A stretch of 64,000 bases of DNA, taken from assembly GCA_963797015.1 (NCBI GenBank), contig CAWCNV010000011.1:1-64000 (forward strand), in the 5' to 3' direction. This DNA is from JBBPZA01 sp963797015. GTDB lineage: Bacteria; Actinomycetota; Thermoleophilia; Solirubrobacterales; Solirubrobacteraceae. The position numbers were made by a program, and so were the translations under genes. Each line of letters opens with the position of its first letter. The stretch's first letter is position 1. Shown one piece after another: positions 1 through 10,055 of this stretch. The notes below the pieces were generated by a model. The model worked only from the letters and a program-made list of their open reading frames with translations, was not told the DNA's origin and did not search any database.

Positions 1-74
<74 letters not shown>

Positions 75-560
75 TCTCCCATTGCAGTGCGCTTTTCGCC
101 CTGTCGCTAAAGGTCCGTTGGCGACAGATGGGCCATACATGGGCCATGTGGGCAGAGTGCGCGCTGCATGCGGAGGGCACATCGTATCGCCAGGCGCTGT
201 GGTCTCAGTCGGCGCGGGCGGCGCGGCGCAGCGGGAACGGCAGCGAAGTCCAGACGCAGCGGGACGCCACCACGACCTCGCGACCCTGCCCGTAGATCGC
301 CTCTGCCTCAGCACGCTCCACGCTGCGGGATTCGCCGCCGACCGGTTGTGTACCCCCAACCGACCTAACGCTGCCGAACCCTCTTTAGGGCGAAGGTCTT
401 GGACTAGAAGCTGCGCCCTCCGACTCAGGGGGATAGCATCAAACAAACGTCCGTACTGCGTCAGGCGCTGGACTCCGTTCATCGGGACTGTTGTGGAGCT
501 GCGGCACGGGCAAAGGTAGGGAGACCAAGTTGGGGTCGGACACGCATAGCAACGCGCCAG
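75..560. other. gene-free stretch upstream of tRNA-Ile
   Basis: No reading frame here has recognisable protein character: frames on both strands give arginine-, proline- and serine-rich composition without motifs. The base composition is less regular than in the flanking genes. It contains three TGGG motifs (near 129, 140 and 149) about 10 bases apart. The stretch ends where a truncated HMG-CoA reductase sequence begins, so it probably contains a deletion or insertion junction. Confidence 0.5.
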
Positions 561-564
561 CCTC

Positions 565-978
565 ATGTACCGCGCCCGCCAGGTCTCGAACCTCGGCGGC
601 TTCATGTCCGGGGTCAACAACAACGGCGCGCACTCGGCCAACGGCATCACCGCGATCTTCATCGCCACCGGGCAGGACGCCGCCAACGTCGCCGAGTCCT
701 CGGCCGCATTCGTCTACGCCGAGCGGCATGACAACGGCGACTACTACTACTCGGTCACGATCCCGTCGCTGATCGTCGCCACCTACGGCGGCGGCACGGG
801 CCTGGCCACCCAGCGCGAGTGCCTGGAGATGCTCGACTGCTACGGAGCGGGCAAGGTGCGGAAGTTCGCCGAGATCGTCGCCGCGACGGTGCTCTGCGGC
901 GAGCTCTCGCTCGGCTCGGCGATCGTCGCCGAGGAGTGGGTCGAGGCGCACGACGTGTTCGGGCGCAACCGGCCCTGA
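565..978 (+). pseudogene. 3' remnant of HMG-CoA reductase
   Basis: The 137-residue reading matches the C-terminal part of hydroxymethylglutaryl-CoA reductase, the NADPH-dependent enzyme that makes mevalonate. Visible landmarks are ANGITAIFIATGQD (the region of the catalytic His and dinucleotide site in the family), PSLIVATYGGGTGLATQR, and the closing helix GKVRKFAEIVAA. Family members run to about 350-430 residues, so most of the substrate-binding domain and N-terminus are missing. In-frame stops at 517 and 547 lie just before the homology, and no upstream frame carries the missing part. I infer a non-functional remnant. No other mevalonate gene is in the window. Confidence 0.75.
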
Positions 979-1061
979 GCCGGCCAGCCGGGCGGTCGAC
1001 GAAACAGCATCGACGAGGGGGAGCATGGGGTCGGTGCGGGGCCGATCCCGAGCGCGCGAAC

Positions 1062-1110
1062 GTTCTGACCCCAGTTATCGACCTCACAGGTACACAACTC
1101 GGGTCAGAAC
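1062..1110. repeat. inverted repeat, 10-bp perfect arms
   Basis: GTTCTGACCC (1062-1071) is matched by its exact complement GGGTCAGAAC (1101-1110) around a 29-base spacer. It lies in the gap between the HMG-CoA reductase remnant and the hypothetical gene at 1246. GGGTCAGA-type palindromes recur as dispersed intergenic repeats in many environmental bacteria; whether this is one, a terminator or an operator cannot be decided from one copy. Confidence 0.5.
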
Positions 1111-1245
1111 CCGGAGAGCGGGCCGGAGCACCCTCCCTTTCCCTCGTCGATGCCGTTTTTCGGGGCCCGAGACCTTCACGAGATCTCCACGCCGGCGCAC
1201 GCGATCATCACGCCGCCTTGATGCGCGACCGGACAAGCTGGTCCC

Positions 1246-1770
1246 ATGGCGACGAACGGACAGGCAGCGCGCGATGACGGACGGCTCGACCGCCTGCGAC
1301 TGCGCCTGCGCGTCGCGCGCCGGCGAACGAAGCTCGACAGGGCGCTGGCCGAGGGCGCGTCGCCCGACGCAGACCCCGCGCTCGAGCTTCGCGCGACCCA
1401 GCTCACCGCCCGCTCGACGCGACGCGCGATCGCCGGCACGATCGCCGACCTCCTGAGCGCCGCGGAGGAGGAGCCGCCCGAAGCCTTCGGCGCCGTCAGC
1501 GCGCGGCCATCCCTGCGTGGCGACGAGATCCTCGCCTCCCGGGCCGAACTGCGGGCCGTCGTCGACGCGCTCGAAGAGCCACACCCACTGTCTCCCCAGG
1601 CCGCGGCGCTCGCCGCGTGGCTCGTGTGGGACTCGGCCAGCCCGATGTACGCAGTCGGGCTGCACAGCTCGGTCGCGGACGTGGCCGACGCGATCCTCGC
1701 GGGCAGTGAGGACCTGCTGGCGGCGGGCGAGGCGGCGGGCGTGGAGGGTGCGGCGCGGCTCGCGGCCTAA
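1246..1770 (+). CDS. conserved-looking hypothetical protein, 174 aa
   Basis: This reading frame has the codon bias of its neighbours and a clear charge pattern, so it looks like a real gene, but I do not recognise a family. The N-terminal 60 residues are Arg/Leu/Ala-rich and helical (RLRLRLRVARRR); the C-terminal half is an Ala-rich helical region with no signal peptide or membrane segment. ATG 1246 is the first start with good coding character. The stop overlaps that of the convergent alcohol dehydrogenase gene by a few bases. Function unknown. Confidence 0.6.
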   Translation: MATNGQAARDDGRLDRLRLRLRVARRRTKLDRALAEGASPDADPALELRATQLTARSTRRAIAGTIADLLSAAEEEPPEAFGAVSARPSLRGDEILASRAELRAVVDALEEPHPLSPQAAALAAWLVWDSASPMYAVGLHSSVADVADAILAGSEDLLAAGEAAGVEGAARLAA

Positions 1771-2942
1771 CTCGCGGCCGTCCCCGTCCGGGGCGCGGCC
1801 GCCTCGCTCTTCGGGTCGATCAGGATCTTCGCGTGCGTCTCGGGGTCGGAGAGTGCGTCGAACGCGCTCTCGACGCCGGCGAGGCCGACCTCGCCGGTGA
1901 CGAGCGGCCTCGGGTCGACCTTGCCCTCGGCCAGCATCTGGAGCGTGTCGCGGAACTCGAGCGGCGAGTAGCCGAGCACGAAGCGCAGGTCGAGCTCCTT
2001 GTTGATCGCCATCGCGGGCCGGATCCGGTCCGCTCCCATGCACACGCCGACGACGACGACGCGCGAGAACGCGGGCGCGCCGGCGATGATCGTGTCGATC
2101 ACGCCGGGCACGCCGACGCACTCGAAGATCACCGGGCTCTTGGGCCTGGCGCCGAGCTTCTCGGCCGCGCGCCAGACGTGCCACCACGGGACCGGCAGGC
2201 GGCGGATCCTCTCCATCGCGCCGACCGCGAGGTCCATCGCGCCGGGCATCGTCACGTGACCGTGGTCCGCGGACGACGCGTAGGGCGAGTCCTGCGCCGG
2301 GTCGACGACGACGTCGGCGCCGCACGCCATGGCCAGCGCGCGCCGGCCGGCAGAGAAGTCGCTCGCGATGACGTTGCGGACTCCGCCGGCCTTGAGCATC
2401 GAGATCACCGCGAGACCCACCGGGCCGCAGCCGATGACGATCGCGACCGTCCGTTTCTTCACCTCGCCCCGGCGCACCGCGTGCCAGCCGATCGCCATCG
2501 GCTCGGTGAGCGCCGCCAGCTCGGGCGACAGCCCGTTCGGGACCGGAACGGTCAGCGACTCCTCGACGACGACCTGCTCCGCATAGGCGCCGGGGGCGGC
2601 GACCGACAGGCCGATGGGGTGGATTGCGTCGCCGCTGCGCCGGAGCGGCAGCGCCACCACGGGCGTCCCGGGCGCCGACGTCTTCCGGCAGCCGGGGCCG
2701 TGCTCGCCGAGCTCGCCGCTGAACTCGTGACCGAACACCACCTCCTGCTCGGAGCGCATGAACTCCCCGTAGCCCGACTCGGACATGACCTCGGCCAGCT
2801 CGTCGCAGTGGTGGCGCGCGTGCAGATCGGAGCCGCAGATGCCGCAGCGACGGACGTCGACGAGCACCTGCCCCCGCCCGGGGGTCGGCGTGGGCCGCTC
2901 GATGAGCTCGAGCTTCGCGTCCCTGCAGCCGACTGCCTTCAC
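1767..2942 (-). CDS. zinc-dependent alcohol dehydrogenase (MDR family)
   Basis: A 391-residue medium-chain dehydrogenase, probably an NAD-linked alcohol or diol oxidoreductase in the cytosol. The GroES-like part has the catalytic zinc ligands in CGICGSDLH (Cys33; Cys36 nearby) and GHEFSG (His72-Glu73). The Rossmann part has GCGPVG at 171-176 followed by the acidic end ASDFS typical of NAD binding. The usual four-cysteine structural zinc loop is not evident. Start is GTG 2942, giving VKAVGCRD; longer readings upstream lose family character. It lies 14 bases after an SDR gene on the same strand and probably shares its mRNA. Substrate unknown. Confidence 0.85.
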   Translation of the reverse strand: MKAVGCRDAKLELIERPTPTPGRGQVLVDVRRCGICGSDLHARHHCDELAEVMSESGYGEFMRSEQEVVFGHEFSGELGEHGPGCRKTSAPGTPVVALPLRRSGDAIHPIGLSVAAPGAYAEQVVVEESLTVPVPNGLSPELAALTEPMAIGWHAVRRGEVKKRTVAIVIGCGPVGLAVISMLKAGGVRNVIASDFSAGRRALAMACGADVVVDPAQDSPYASSADHGHVTMPGAMDLAVGAMERIRRLPVPWWHVWRAAEKLGARPKSPVIFECVGVPGVIDTIIAGAPAFSRVVVVGVCMGADRIRPAMAINKELDLRFVLGYSPLEFRDTLQMLAEGKVDPRPLVTGEVGLAGVESAFDALSDPETHAKILIDPKSEAAAPRTGTAAS

Positions 2943-2956
2943 GCGCCGCTGGCCTC

Positions 2957-3718
2957 CTAGGTCGTGAGCAGTCCGCCGTCGACGGGAAGCACCACGCCGG
3001 TCACGTACGACGACGCGTCGCTGGCCAGGAACAGGAGCGCGGCGACGAGCTCGTCCGGCTCGCCGGCGCGACCGGCGGGGACGCGGAACATCATCGTGTC
3101 CAGGTAGCCCTCCGGGTACTCGTCGGTCATCTCGGAGGGGAAGAAGCCCGGCGCCAGGGCGTTCACCCGGATCCCCTTGCGCCCCGTCCACTGCTGGGCG
3201 AGGTCGCGGGTGAGGCCGATGATCGCCGCCTTGCTCGAGCCGTAGGCCGCCTGGGGAAGCCCCGCCGTGGTCGAGCCGAGCACCGAGCCGATGTTGACGA
3301 TGCTCGAGCCGGGCTCCATCACCCGTCCGCAGGCCTGGGCCATCCAGTAGGACCCCATGAGGTTGATGTCGATGACGCGGCGGAAGTCGTCCGGGTCCTC
3401 GCGCGTCGCCGGCGCGGCCGTGCCGATGCCGGCGTTGTTGACCAGCACGTCCACGCGGCCGAGCTGCTCGCGCGCCTGCTCGACCACGCGCCGGCAGTCC
3501 TCCACCTTGGAGACGTCGGCTCCAACGGCGAGGCAGCGCCGGCCCCGGGCCTCGACCTCGCTGCGCGTCGCCTCCAGTCGCTCTGTGCGGCGCGCGCAGA
3601 TCGCCACGTCGGCGCCTGCCTCCGCCAGCCCGCGGGCAAAGGCGACGCCGAGGCCGGACGAGGCGCCGGTGACGATCGCGACCTTGCCGTCAAGGCGAAA
3701 TTTGTCCAGAACCGCCAC
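2957..3718 (-). CDS. SDR family oxidoreductase
   Basis: Classical short-chain dehydrogenase of 253 residues. Visible are the cofactor loop TGASSGLG (17-24), NNAG (94-97), Ser145, and the catalytic pair Tyr159/Lys163 in YGSSK; the end VTGVVLPVDGG is the standard family finish. GTG 3718 (VAVLDKFRLDGK) is preferred because family members begin close to LDGKVAIVTG. ATG 3760 has a GAGGAGG just upstream and would add 14 residues, so it is a real alternative. It precedes the alcohol dehydrogenase in an apparent two-gene operon, which suggests successive oxidation or reduction of one substrate. Confidence 0.85.
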   Translation of the reverse strand: MAVLDKFRLDGKVAIVTGASSGLGVAFARGLAEAGADVAICARRTERLEATRSEVEARGRRCLAVGADVSKVEDCRRVVEQAREQLGRVDVLVNNAGIGTAAPATREDPDDFRRVIDINLMGSYWMAQACGRVMEPGSSIVNIGSVLGSTTAGLPQAAYGSSKAAIIGLTRDLAQQWTGRKGIRVNALAPGFFPSEMTDEYPEGYLDTMMFRVPAGRAGEPDELVAALLFLASDASSYVTGVVLPVDGGLLTT

Positions 3719-3782
3719 GGGCAGACCATAGACTGCCGCGATCCTCGCGCGCAGGCACATCGTCCTCCTCGCCGCGGCGCTG

Positions 3783-5274
3783 GTGCTCTCGCTCGCCTCA
3801 CCGGCCGCCGTCGCGCACGCCGGCCCGGGCTCGGCGAACACCGCCGCGGTCACGATGGGCGACAGCTACATCTCCGGCGAGGCCGGGCGCTGGGCCGGCA
3901 ACAGCATCGCGACCACGCCCGGTCACGACGGCACCGATCGCGCGTGCGTCGGCACGCCGGTGTGCACCCCCGATCTCGCGCGGGTCTATCTGCCCCCCTC
4001 CGACACCGACGGCTGCCACCGCTCCGACGTCTCCGAGCTCGAGAGCGCGCAGCTCGCCGTGACCGCGAGCTTCAACATCGCCTGCTCGGGCGCGGTCACG
4101 GACAACCTGTTCCGCTCCTCGAACGGCGGCGTCCCCGAGAAGGGCGAGCCGCCGCAGGCCGACCAGCTGCTGCCGATCGCCCAGGCCAACGACGTGAAGC
4201 TGATCGTGGTCAACATCGGCGGCAACGACCTCGGCTTCTCCGACATCGTCACCGCCTGCTTTCTCGCCTACACCTCGAAGTCGGGACCCTGCGGCCCGGC
4301 GCAGTCGGCGGCGATCAAGGCGAAGCTGCCCGCGGTCGAGGCGAAGGTGGAGAAGGTGGTCGACGAGGTCCGCGCGGTGATGACGCAGGCAGGCTACGCC
4401 GACGGCGACTACCGCATCGTCATGCAGGGGGGGCCTGCGGTCATCCCGCCCGCGGCCCGGGCGCGCTACGCGCAGTCCGACTCACGCCGTGTGACCTACG
4501 GGTGCCCGTTCTACGACGCCGACCTCGACACGGCGCGCGACGTGATCGTCCCCGCGATCGGGGAGCTGGCGCAGGACGCCGCGCGCGCGAAGGGCGTGGA
4601 GTACCTCGCCGCCGGGAACGCCTTCGACGGCCACGAGATCTGCGCGACCACCGCCGAGCCGGTCACCGCCTCGCAGCCGCCGTCGCCGACCGCGAGCGAG
4701 TGGGGGCGGGCGCTGAGCTCGACCACCATCGGCCAGGGCCAGATCCAGGAGGTGTTCCACCCCAACGCCTTCGGCCAGCGCGCGCTCGGCATTTGCCTCA
4801 AGCGGGTCTTCCGGCTGATCCCGGGACAGTTCGACTGCACGAGCGGCCCGGGCCGCGATCCCGAGGCGATGTCGGTGGCGCGGACCGCCACTACGGCCGC
4901 CGGCCGCGCGCTGCTGCGGGACGCACTGCGCCGCGCAGTGGTGCCCACGGGCGGCCGTGCGGGTATCGCCAGGGTGCTCAAGGCCGGTGGCTACCGGGCG
5001 GCGTTCTCCAACGCGGTCGGGAAGGGCCGCCTGCTGCTGGCGTGGTACCGCGTGCCCGCGGGCGAGCCCGTGCCCAAGCCGGCGAGCGTGCAGGAGCCGG
5101 TGCTCGTGGCCCGAGTGCGGGCGTCGGTGACCACGACCGGCACCGCCCACTTCACGCTGCGACTGAAGACGGCGGGCAGGCGGCTGCTGCGCGCTACGAC
5201 GGGCTCGATCGGCCTGGCGGGGCGGGCGACCTTCACGCCCAAGGGCGGGACGCCGGTCTCGACCGTCGGGCGCT

Positions 5275-5288
<14 letters not shown>
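3783..5288 (+). CDS. secreted SGNH/GDSL hydrolase
   Basis: Extracellular esterase/lipase of the SGNH fold. The nucleophile block GDSYISGE, the oxyanion GGNDLGF block and the C-terminal VFHPNAFGQ (Asp/Asn-His region) are all present, as in Streptomyces secreted lipases. After about residue 350 a separate beta-rich tail follows (VRASVTTTGTAHFTLRLKTAG), perhaps a binding module. GTG 3783 is the only ordinary start, but it cuts a signal peptide whose n-region (ARRH) and hydrophobic core read open upstream to a stop at 3729; the stretch 3732-3782 has no ATG, GTG or TTG. The true start may therefore be non-canonical. Its 3' end overlaps the convergent acyl-CoA dehydrogenase by 14 bases. Confidence 0.8.
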
Positions 5289-6503
<1,215 letters not shown>

Positions 6504-6504
<1 letters not shown>

Positions 6505-7964
6505 CAGAGCTGCAGCGACTTGATCTCGAGGAACTCCTCGAGGCCGAACTTGCCCAGCTCGCGGCCGTGGCCCGACTGCTTGTAGCCGCCGAAGGGCGCC
6601 AGCGGGTTGAAGGCGGCGCCGTTGATCTCGACCTGGCCGGTGCGGATCCGCCGCGCGACGCGCTTGGCCCGCTCCTCGTCGCCCGACCAGACGCCGCCGG
6701 CCAATCCGTAGATCGAGTCGTTGGCGATCCGGATCGCGTCCTGCTCGTCCTCGTAGGGCATGATCGCCAGCACCGGGCCGAAGATCTCCTCCTGGGCGAT
6801 CGTCATGCCGGGAGTGACCTCGGAGAACACCGTGGGGCGCACGAAGAACCCGTGCTCGGAGCCCTCGGGAGCCTCGGCGCCGCCCGTCATGAGCTTCGCG
6901 CCCTCCTCGATCCCCTTCTCGATGTAGCCGCGCACACGCCCGCGCTGGACGTCGGACACCAGCGGCCCCAGCTTTGTCTCGGGATCGAACGGATCGCCCA
7001 CCGTCGCCTGCTCGGCCGCTGCCGCGGCGATCGCCTCGGCCTCGGCCAGCCGCGAGCGCGGAACCAGCATGCGCGTCAGCGCGCTGCAGGTCTGGCCCGA
7101 GTTGAGGAAGCACTTGCTCACACCGTCGACGACCGCCTTCTGCAGGTCGGCGTCGTCGAGGATCACGTTGGCCGACTTGCCGCCCAGCTCGAGCGCGACG
7201 CGTTTGACGGTCTCGGCCGCGACCTCGGTCACGCGCCGCCCGGCGGCGGTCGAGCCCGTGAACGAGATCATGTCGATCTCGGGGTGCGAGCTCATCGCCT
7301 CGCCCACCACCGGGCCGACCCCGGTGACGAGGTTGAACACGCCGGCCGGCAGGCCGGCGGCGTCGCAGATCTCGGCCAGCACGAAGGCGTTGAGCGGTGT
7401 CACCTCGCTGGGCTTGAGCGCCACCGTGCAGCCCGCCGCGAGCGCCGGCGCGACCTTCGCCGAGACCTGGTGCAGGGGGTAGTTCCAGGGCGTGATCGCC
7501 CCCACGACGCCCACCGGCTCGCGCACGACCAGCGAGTTGCCGAGCATCTCCTCCCAGACCGTCTCGGCCATGATCTCGGGCATCGACGCGAACGACATCC
7601 TCGGCAGCCCGGCCTGGATCATCATCGACAACGGCAGCGGCATGCCGAGCTCGCGCGCGACGAGCGCGGCGATCTCCTCGGCACGCTCCTCGAGCCCCAT
7701 GGCGATCGCGCCGAGCAGCTCCGCGCGCTCCTCGGGGCTGGTCTGCGACCACGATTCGAAGGCGGCGCGCGCGGCGGCGGCTGCGCGGTCGACGTCGGCC
7801 GGCGTGCCGGCGGGGACGCTCCCCATCACCTCCTCGGTCGTCGAGTTGACGACCTCGAGCGTGTCGCGGCCCTCCGGCTGAACCCACTCGCCGCCGATGT
7901 AGAAGCGGTCGCGGACGATCGGGCCCGGCTGGGCGTGGGGGTCGACTGCGGTCTGGGTTGCCAT
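6504..7964 (-). CDS. aldehyde dehydrogenase (NAD(P)+)
   Basis: Aldehyde to carboxylate oxidation in the cytosol. At 486 residues it is the normal length. The catalytic residues are in place: Asn161 (TPWNYP), Lys184, Glu259 in ELGGKS and the nucleophile Cys293 in SGQTC; the FTGSTAAGR cofactor loop and the IFGPVL block are also seen. ATG 7964 is preceded by GAGGAG. The gene sits 11 bases after the GMC oxidase and overlaps the next gene, so it should act on the aldehyde that oxidase produces. Specificity for long-chain aldehydes is inferred from the neighbours only. Confidence 0.93.
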
Positions 7965-7975
7965 CGGTTCTCCTC

Positions 7976-9985
7976 TCAGGGCCTCACCGGCGCCGCGGCC
8001 GGCTTGGCGTGCGCCGCAGCCAGCTCGGCCTGGGTGCCGGCGATCGCCTCGGCGGTTCGGTGTGCGAGCGCCATGATGGTGACCATCGGGTTGGTGCCCG
8101 AAGGCGTGGGGAACGCGCTGCCGTCGCCGATCCACACGCCCTTGACGTCGTGCAGCTCGCCCCACGGGTTCGCGACGCTGGTCTGCGGGTCGGTGCCCAT
8201 CCGGCAGGTGCCCATCTGGTGGGCGCTGAACAGCTTGTGGCCGCCGGCGCGCATCGGTATGCGCTGCACCCGGTCGATGAAGGCGTCGAGGTCGTCGCCC
8301 CGGCGCCAGCGCGGTACCCCGGCGGCGAGCGCGTAGATCTCGCGCGCTCCGCCGGCGGCGTGCAGGCGGATCTCCACCTCGAGCCCGTGGCGCATGTTGC
8401 GCAGGTCGAGCTCGTCGGTGACCGAGTACGTGGGCACCGCCTCGCCGTCCTGGTCGATCGTCACGCGCCCGTGGCCGCGGTCGCGAAGCAGCGCGATGAA
8501 GGTCCCGCCGTAGCGGACGTTCTCCATGAACTCCTTGTGCCTGGCGCCCGAGAACCACGGCGTGGCCGAGCCCGTGATCCCAGGGGCGTACTGGGCGCCC
8601 TCGATCAGGAAGCCGCAGCCGTCGCCGGTGTTCGCGAACTCGTCGCACAGGCCGGCGTGGGGGGCGCCCCACCACGCCTTCATGTCCTCGTCGTAGATCC
8701 CTGAGGTCGCGGTGCACGGATGCAGACGCAGGTAGTTCCCGGCCGCCGGCCCGCCGATCTGCGAGCGCAGCAGCAGCGCCGGCGACTCGAGCGAGCCGCA
8801 GGCGACGACGACGCGGGGCGCGTGCACGGTGACCCGCGCGCGCTTGCCCTGCCCGTCTTCGTACGTCGCTTCGACGCCGGCCGCCTTGCCGCCTTCCACG
8901 AGCACGCGCTCGGCGCGCGTGTGGATGAGCACCTCGGCGCCGTGGTCGACGGCGTCGCGCAGGAACGTCTTGTCGACCGACTGCTTGGAGCCCGACTGGT
9001 CGCCGAAGCCCATGTAGGCGGCGGTGTCCGGGGAGTAGGTGCCGGAGTCGGTGTTGCGGATCACCGTCTTGAAGCTCCAGCCGCGGTCTTCGCAGCCGCG
9101 CTTCATCCGCTGCTGGGGGCCGTTGAGCTCGGAGTGGCGGTCGGTCGCCGAGATGCGCTCGAGCACCGTGTCGAGGTGGCGGTCGTAGTCGGGGCCGTCG
9201 ACGCCCTCCAGCCCGTGCTCGTGGGCCCACTGCTCGCGCACCCACGGTGTGGTGCGCAGGCAGTTGGTCCAGTTGACGACCGTCCCGCCGCCTAGCGTCG
9301 TGCCCGCCTGCAGCGTGAAGTTGCCGTCGGCCGTCGGCGTGGGGCCGCCGCGCCAGTACATCTCCTGGTAGGCCTTGAGCTCGAGCTGGGCGAAGTCGGA
9401 CTCGGTGTGGTAGCCGCCGGCCTCCAGCACGACGACCTTCATCCCCTGCTGGGCCAGGGTGCCGGCGATCACGCCGCCGCCTGAGCCGGAGCCGACCACG
9501 CACACGTCGGCCTCGAGCTCGAGCTCATCGGACTCGGGAGTGAGCGGGGTGATCGGCTTTGGCTTCTGGGGCGGGGCCGACAGCGGGCCGGGGTAGCCGA
9601 AGGTGCGCCAGTTCGGGTTCTGGCCCGTCTGCGGGTCGGCGCCGCCGTAGGTGAGGAACAGCGTCATGCCGGCCAGCGCATTGATGCCCGCGGCGGCCTG
9701 CGAGGACGCGAGCGACATCGTGCGCAGGAGCTGCTCGCGCGAGAGCTGCGACGGGGCGGTGCGGAAGCCCTGCGCGTCGAGCGCGTCGAGCAGCTGTAGG
9801 AGACCCGCGTGCAGGTCGTCGGGCATCTCGGCGAGCAGCTGCTCGACCCCCTGGTCGACGGCAAGCTCCGTGGCCGCGCGGGCCCAGAACCCCTCGGGGT
9901 CCTCGGCGCGCTCGATCCGGGGCACGATGGTGTCGCACAGCGCCCGCAGGACGGCACGCCGCTCCTCGGTCAGCTCCTGCGTCAT
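7976..9985 (-). CDS. GMC oxidoreductase, long-chain alcohol oxidase-like
   Basis: FAD enzyme of 669 residues. Residues 1-140 form a helical N-terminal region (LRALCDTIVP) like that of plant and bacterial long-chain alcohol oxidases and gluconate dehydrogenase subunit 3. The FAD motif VVGSGSGGG is at 164-171, and the GMC C-terminal domain holds HQMGTCRMG and the final GDGSAFPTPSGTNP. It probably oxidises fatty alcohols to aldehydes. ATG 9985 has a strong GGAAGGAG upstream. It heads an operon with aldehyde and acyl-CoA dehydrogenases and is divergent from an acyl-CoA synthetase, a coherent fatty-alcohol pathway. Confidence 0.88.
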   Translation of the reverse strand: MTQELTEERRAVLRALCDTIVPRIERAEDPEGFWARAATELAVDQGVEQLLAEMPDDLHAGLLQLLDALDAQGFRTAPSQLSREQLLRTMSLASSQAAAGINALAGMTLFLTYGGADPQTGQNPNWRTFGYPGPLSAPPQKPKPITPLTPESDELELEADVCVVGSGSGGGVIAGTLAQQGMKVVVLEAGGYHTESDFAQLELKAYQEMYWRGGPTPTADGNFTLQAGTTLGGGTVVNWTNCLRTTPWVREQWAHEHGLEGVDGPDYDRHLDTVLERISATDRHSELNGPQQRMKRGCEDRGWSFKTVIRNTDSGTYSPDTAAYMGFGDQSGSKQSVDKTFLRDAVDHGAEVLIHTRAERVLVEGGKAAGVEATYEDGQGKRARVTVHAPRVVVACGSLESPALLLRSQIGGPAAGNYLRLHPCTATSGIYDEDMKAWWGAPHAGLCDEFANTGDGCGFLIEGAQYAPGITGSATPWFSGARHKEFMENVRYGGTFIALLRDRGHGRVTIDQDGEAVPTYSVTDELDLRNMRHGLEVEIRLHAAGGAREIYALAAGVPRWRRGDDLDAFIDRVQRIPMRAGGHKLFSAHQMGTCRMGTDPQTSVANPWGELHDVKGVWIGDGSAFPTPSGTNPMVTIMALAHRTAEAIAGTQAELAAAHAKPAAAPVRP

Positions 9986-10055
9986 CCCCTCTCTCCTTCC
10001 GCGCGTTACCGTTCCTACTGCAGAGAGCCTAACGAGGAGAGAAAAGGGAGCGGCA

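Noticed and set aside
75..160. TGGG triplet repeats near tRNA-Ile as an att or integrase arm site
   Set aside because: The spacing resembles the CGTRCCCA clusters, but they lie at the 5' side of the tRNA, no duplicated tRNA end is visible and no integrase trace is in the flank; the other side is outside the window.
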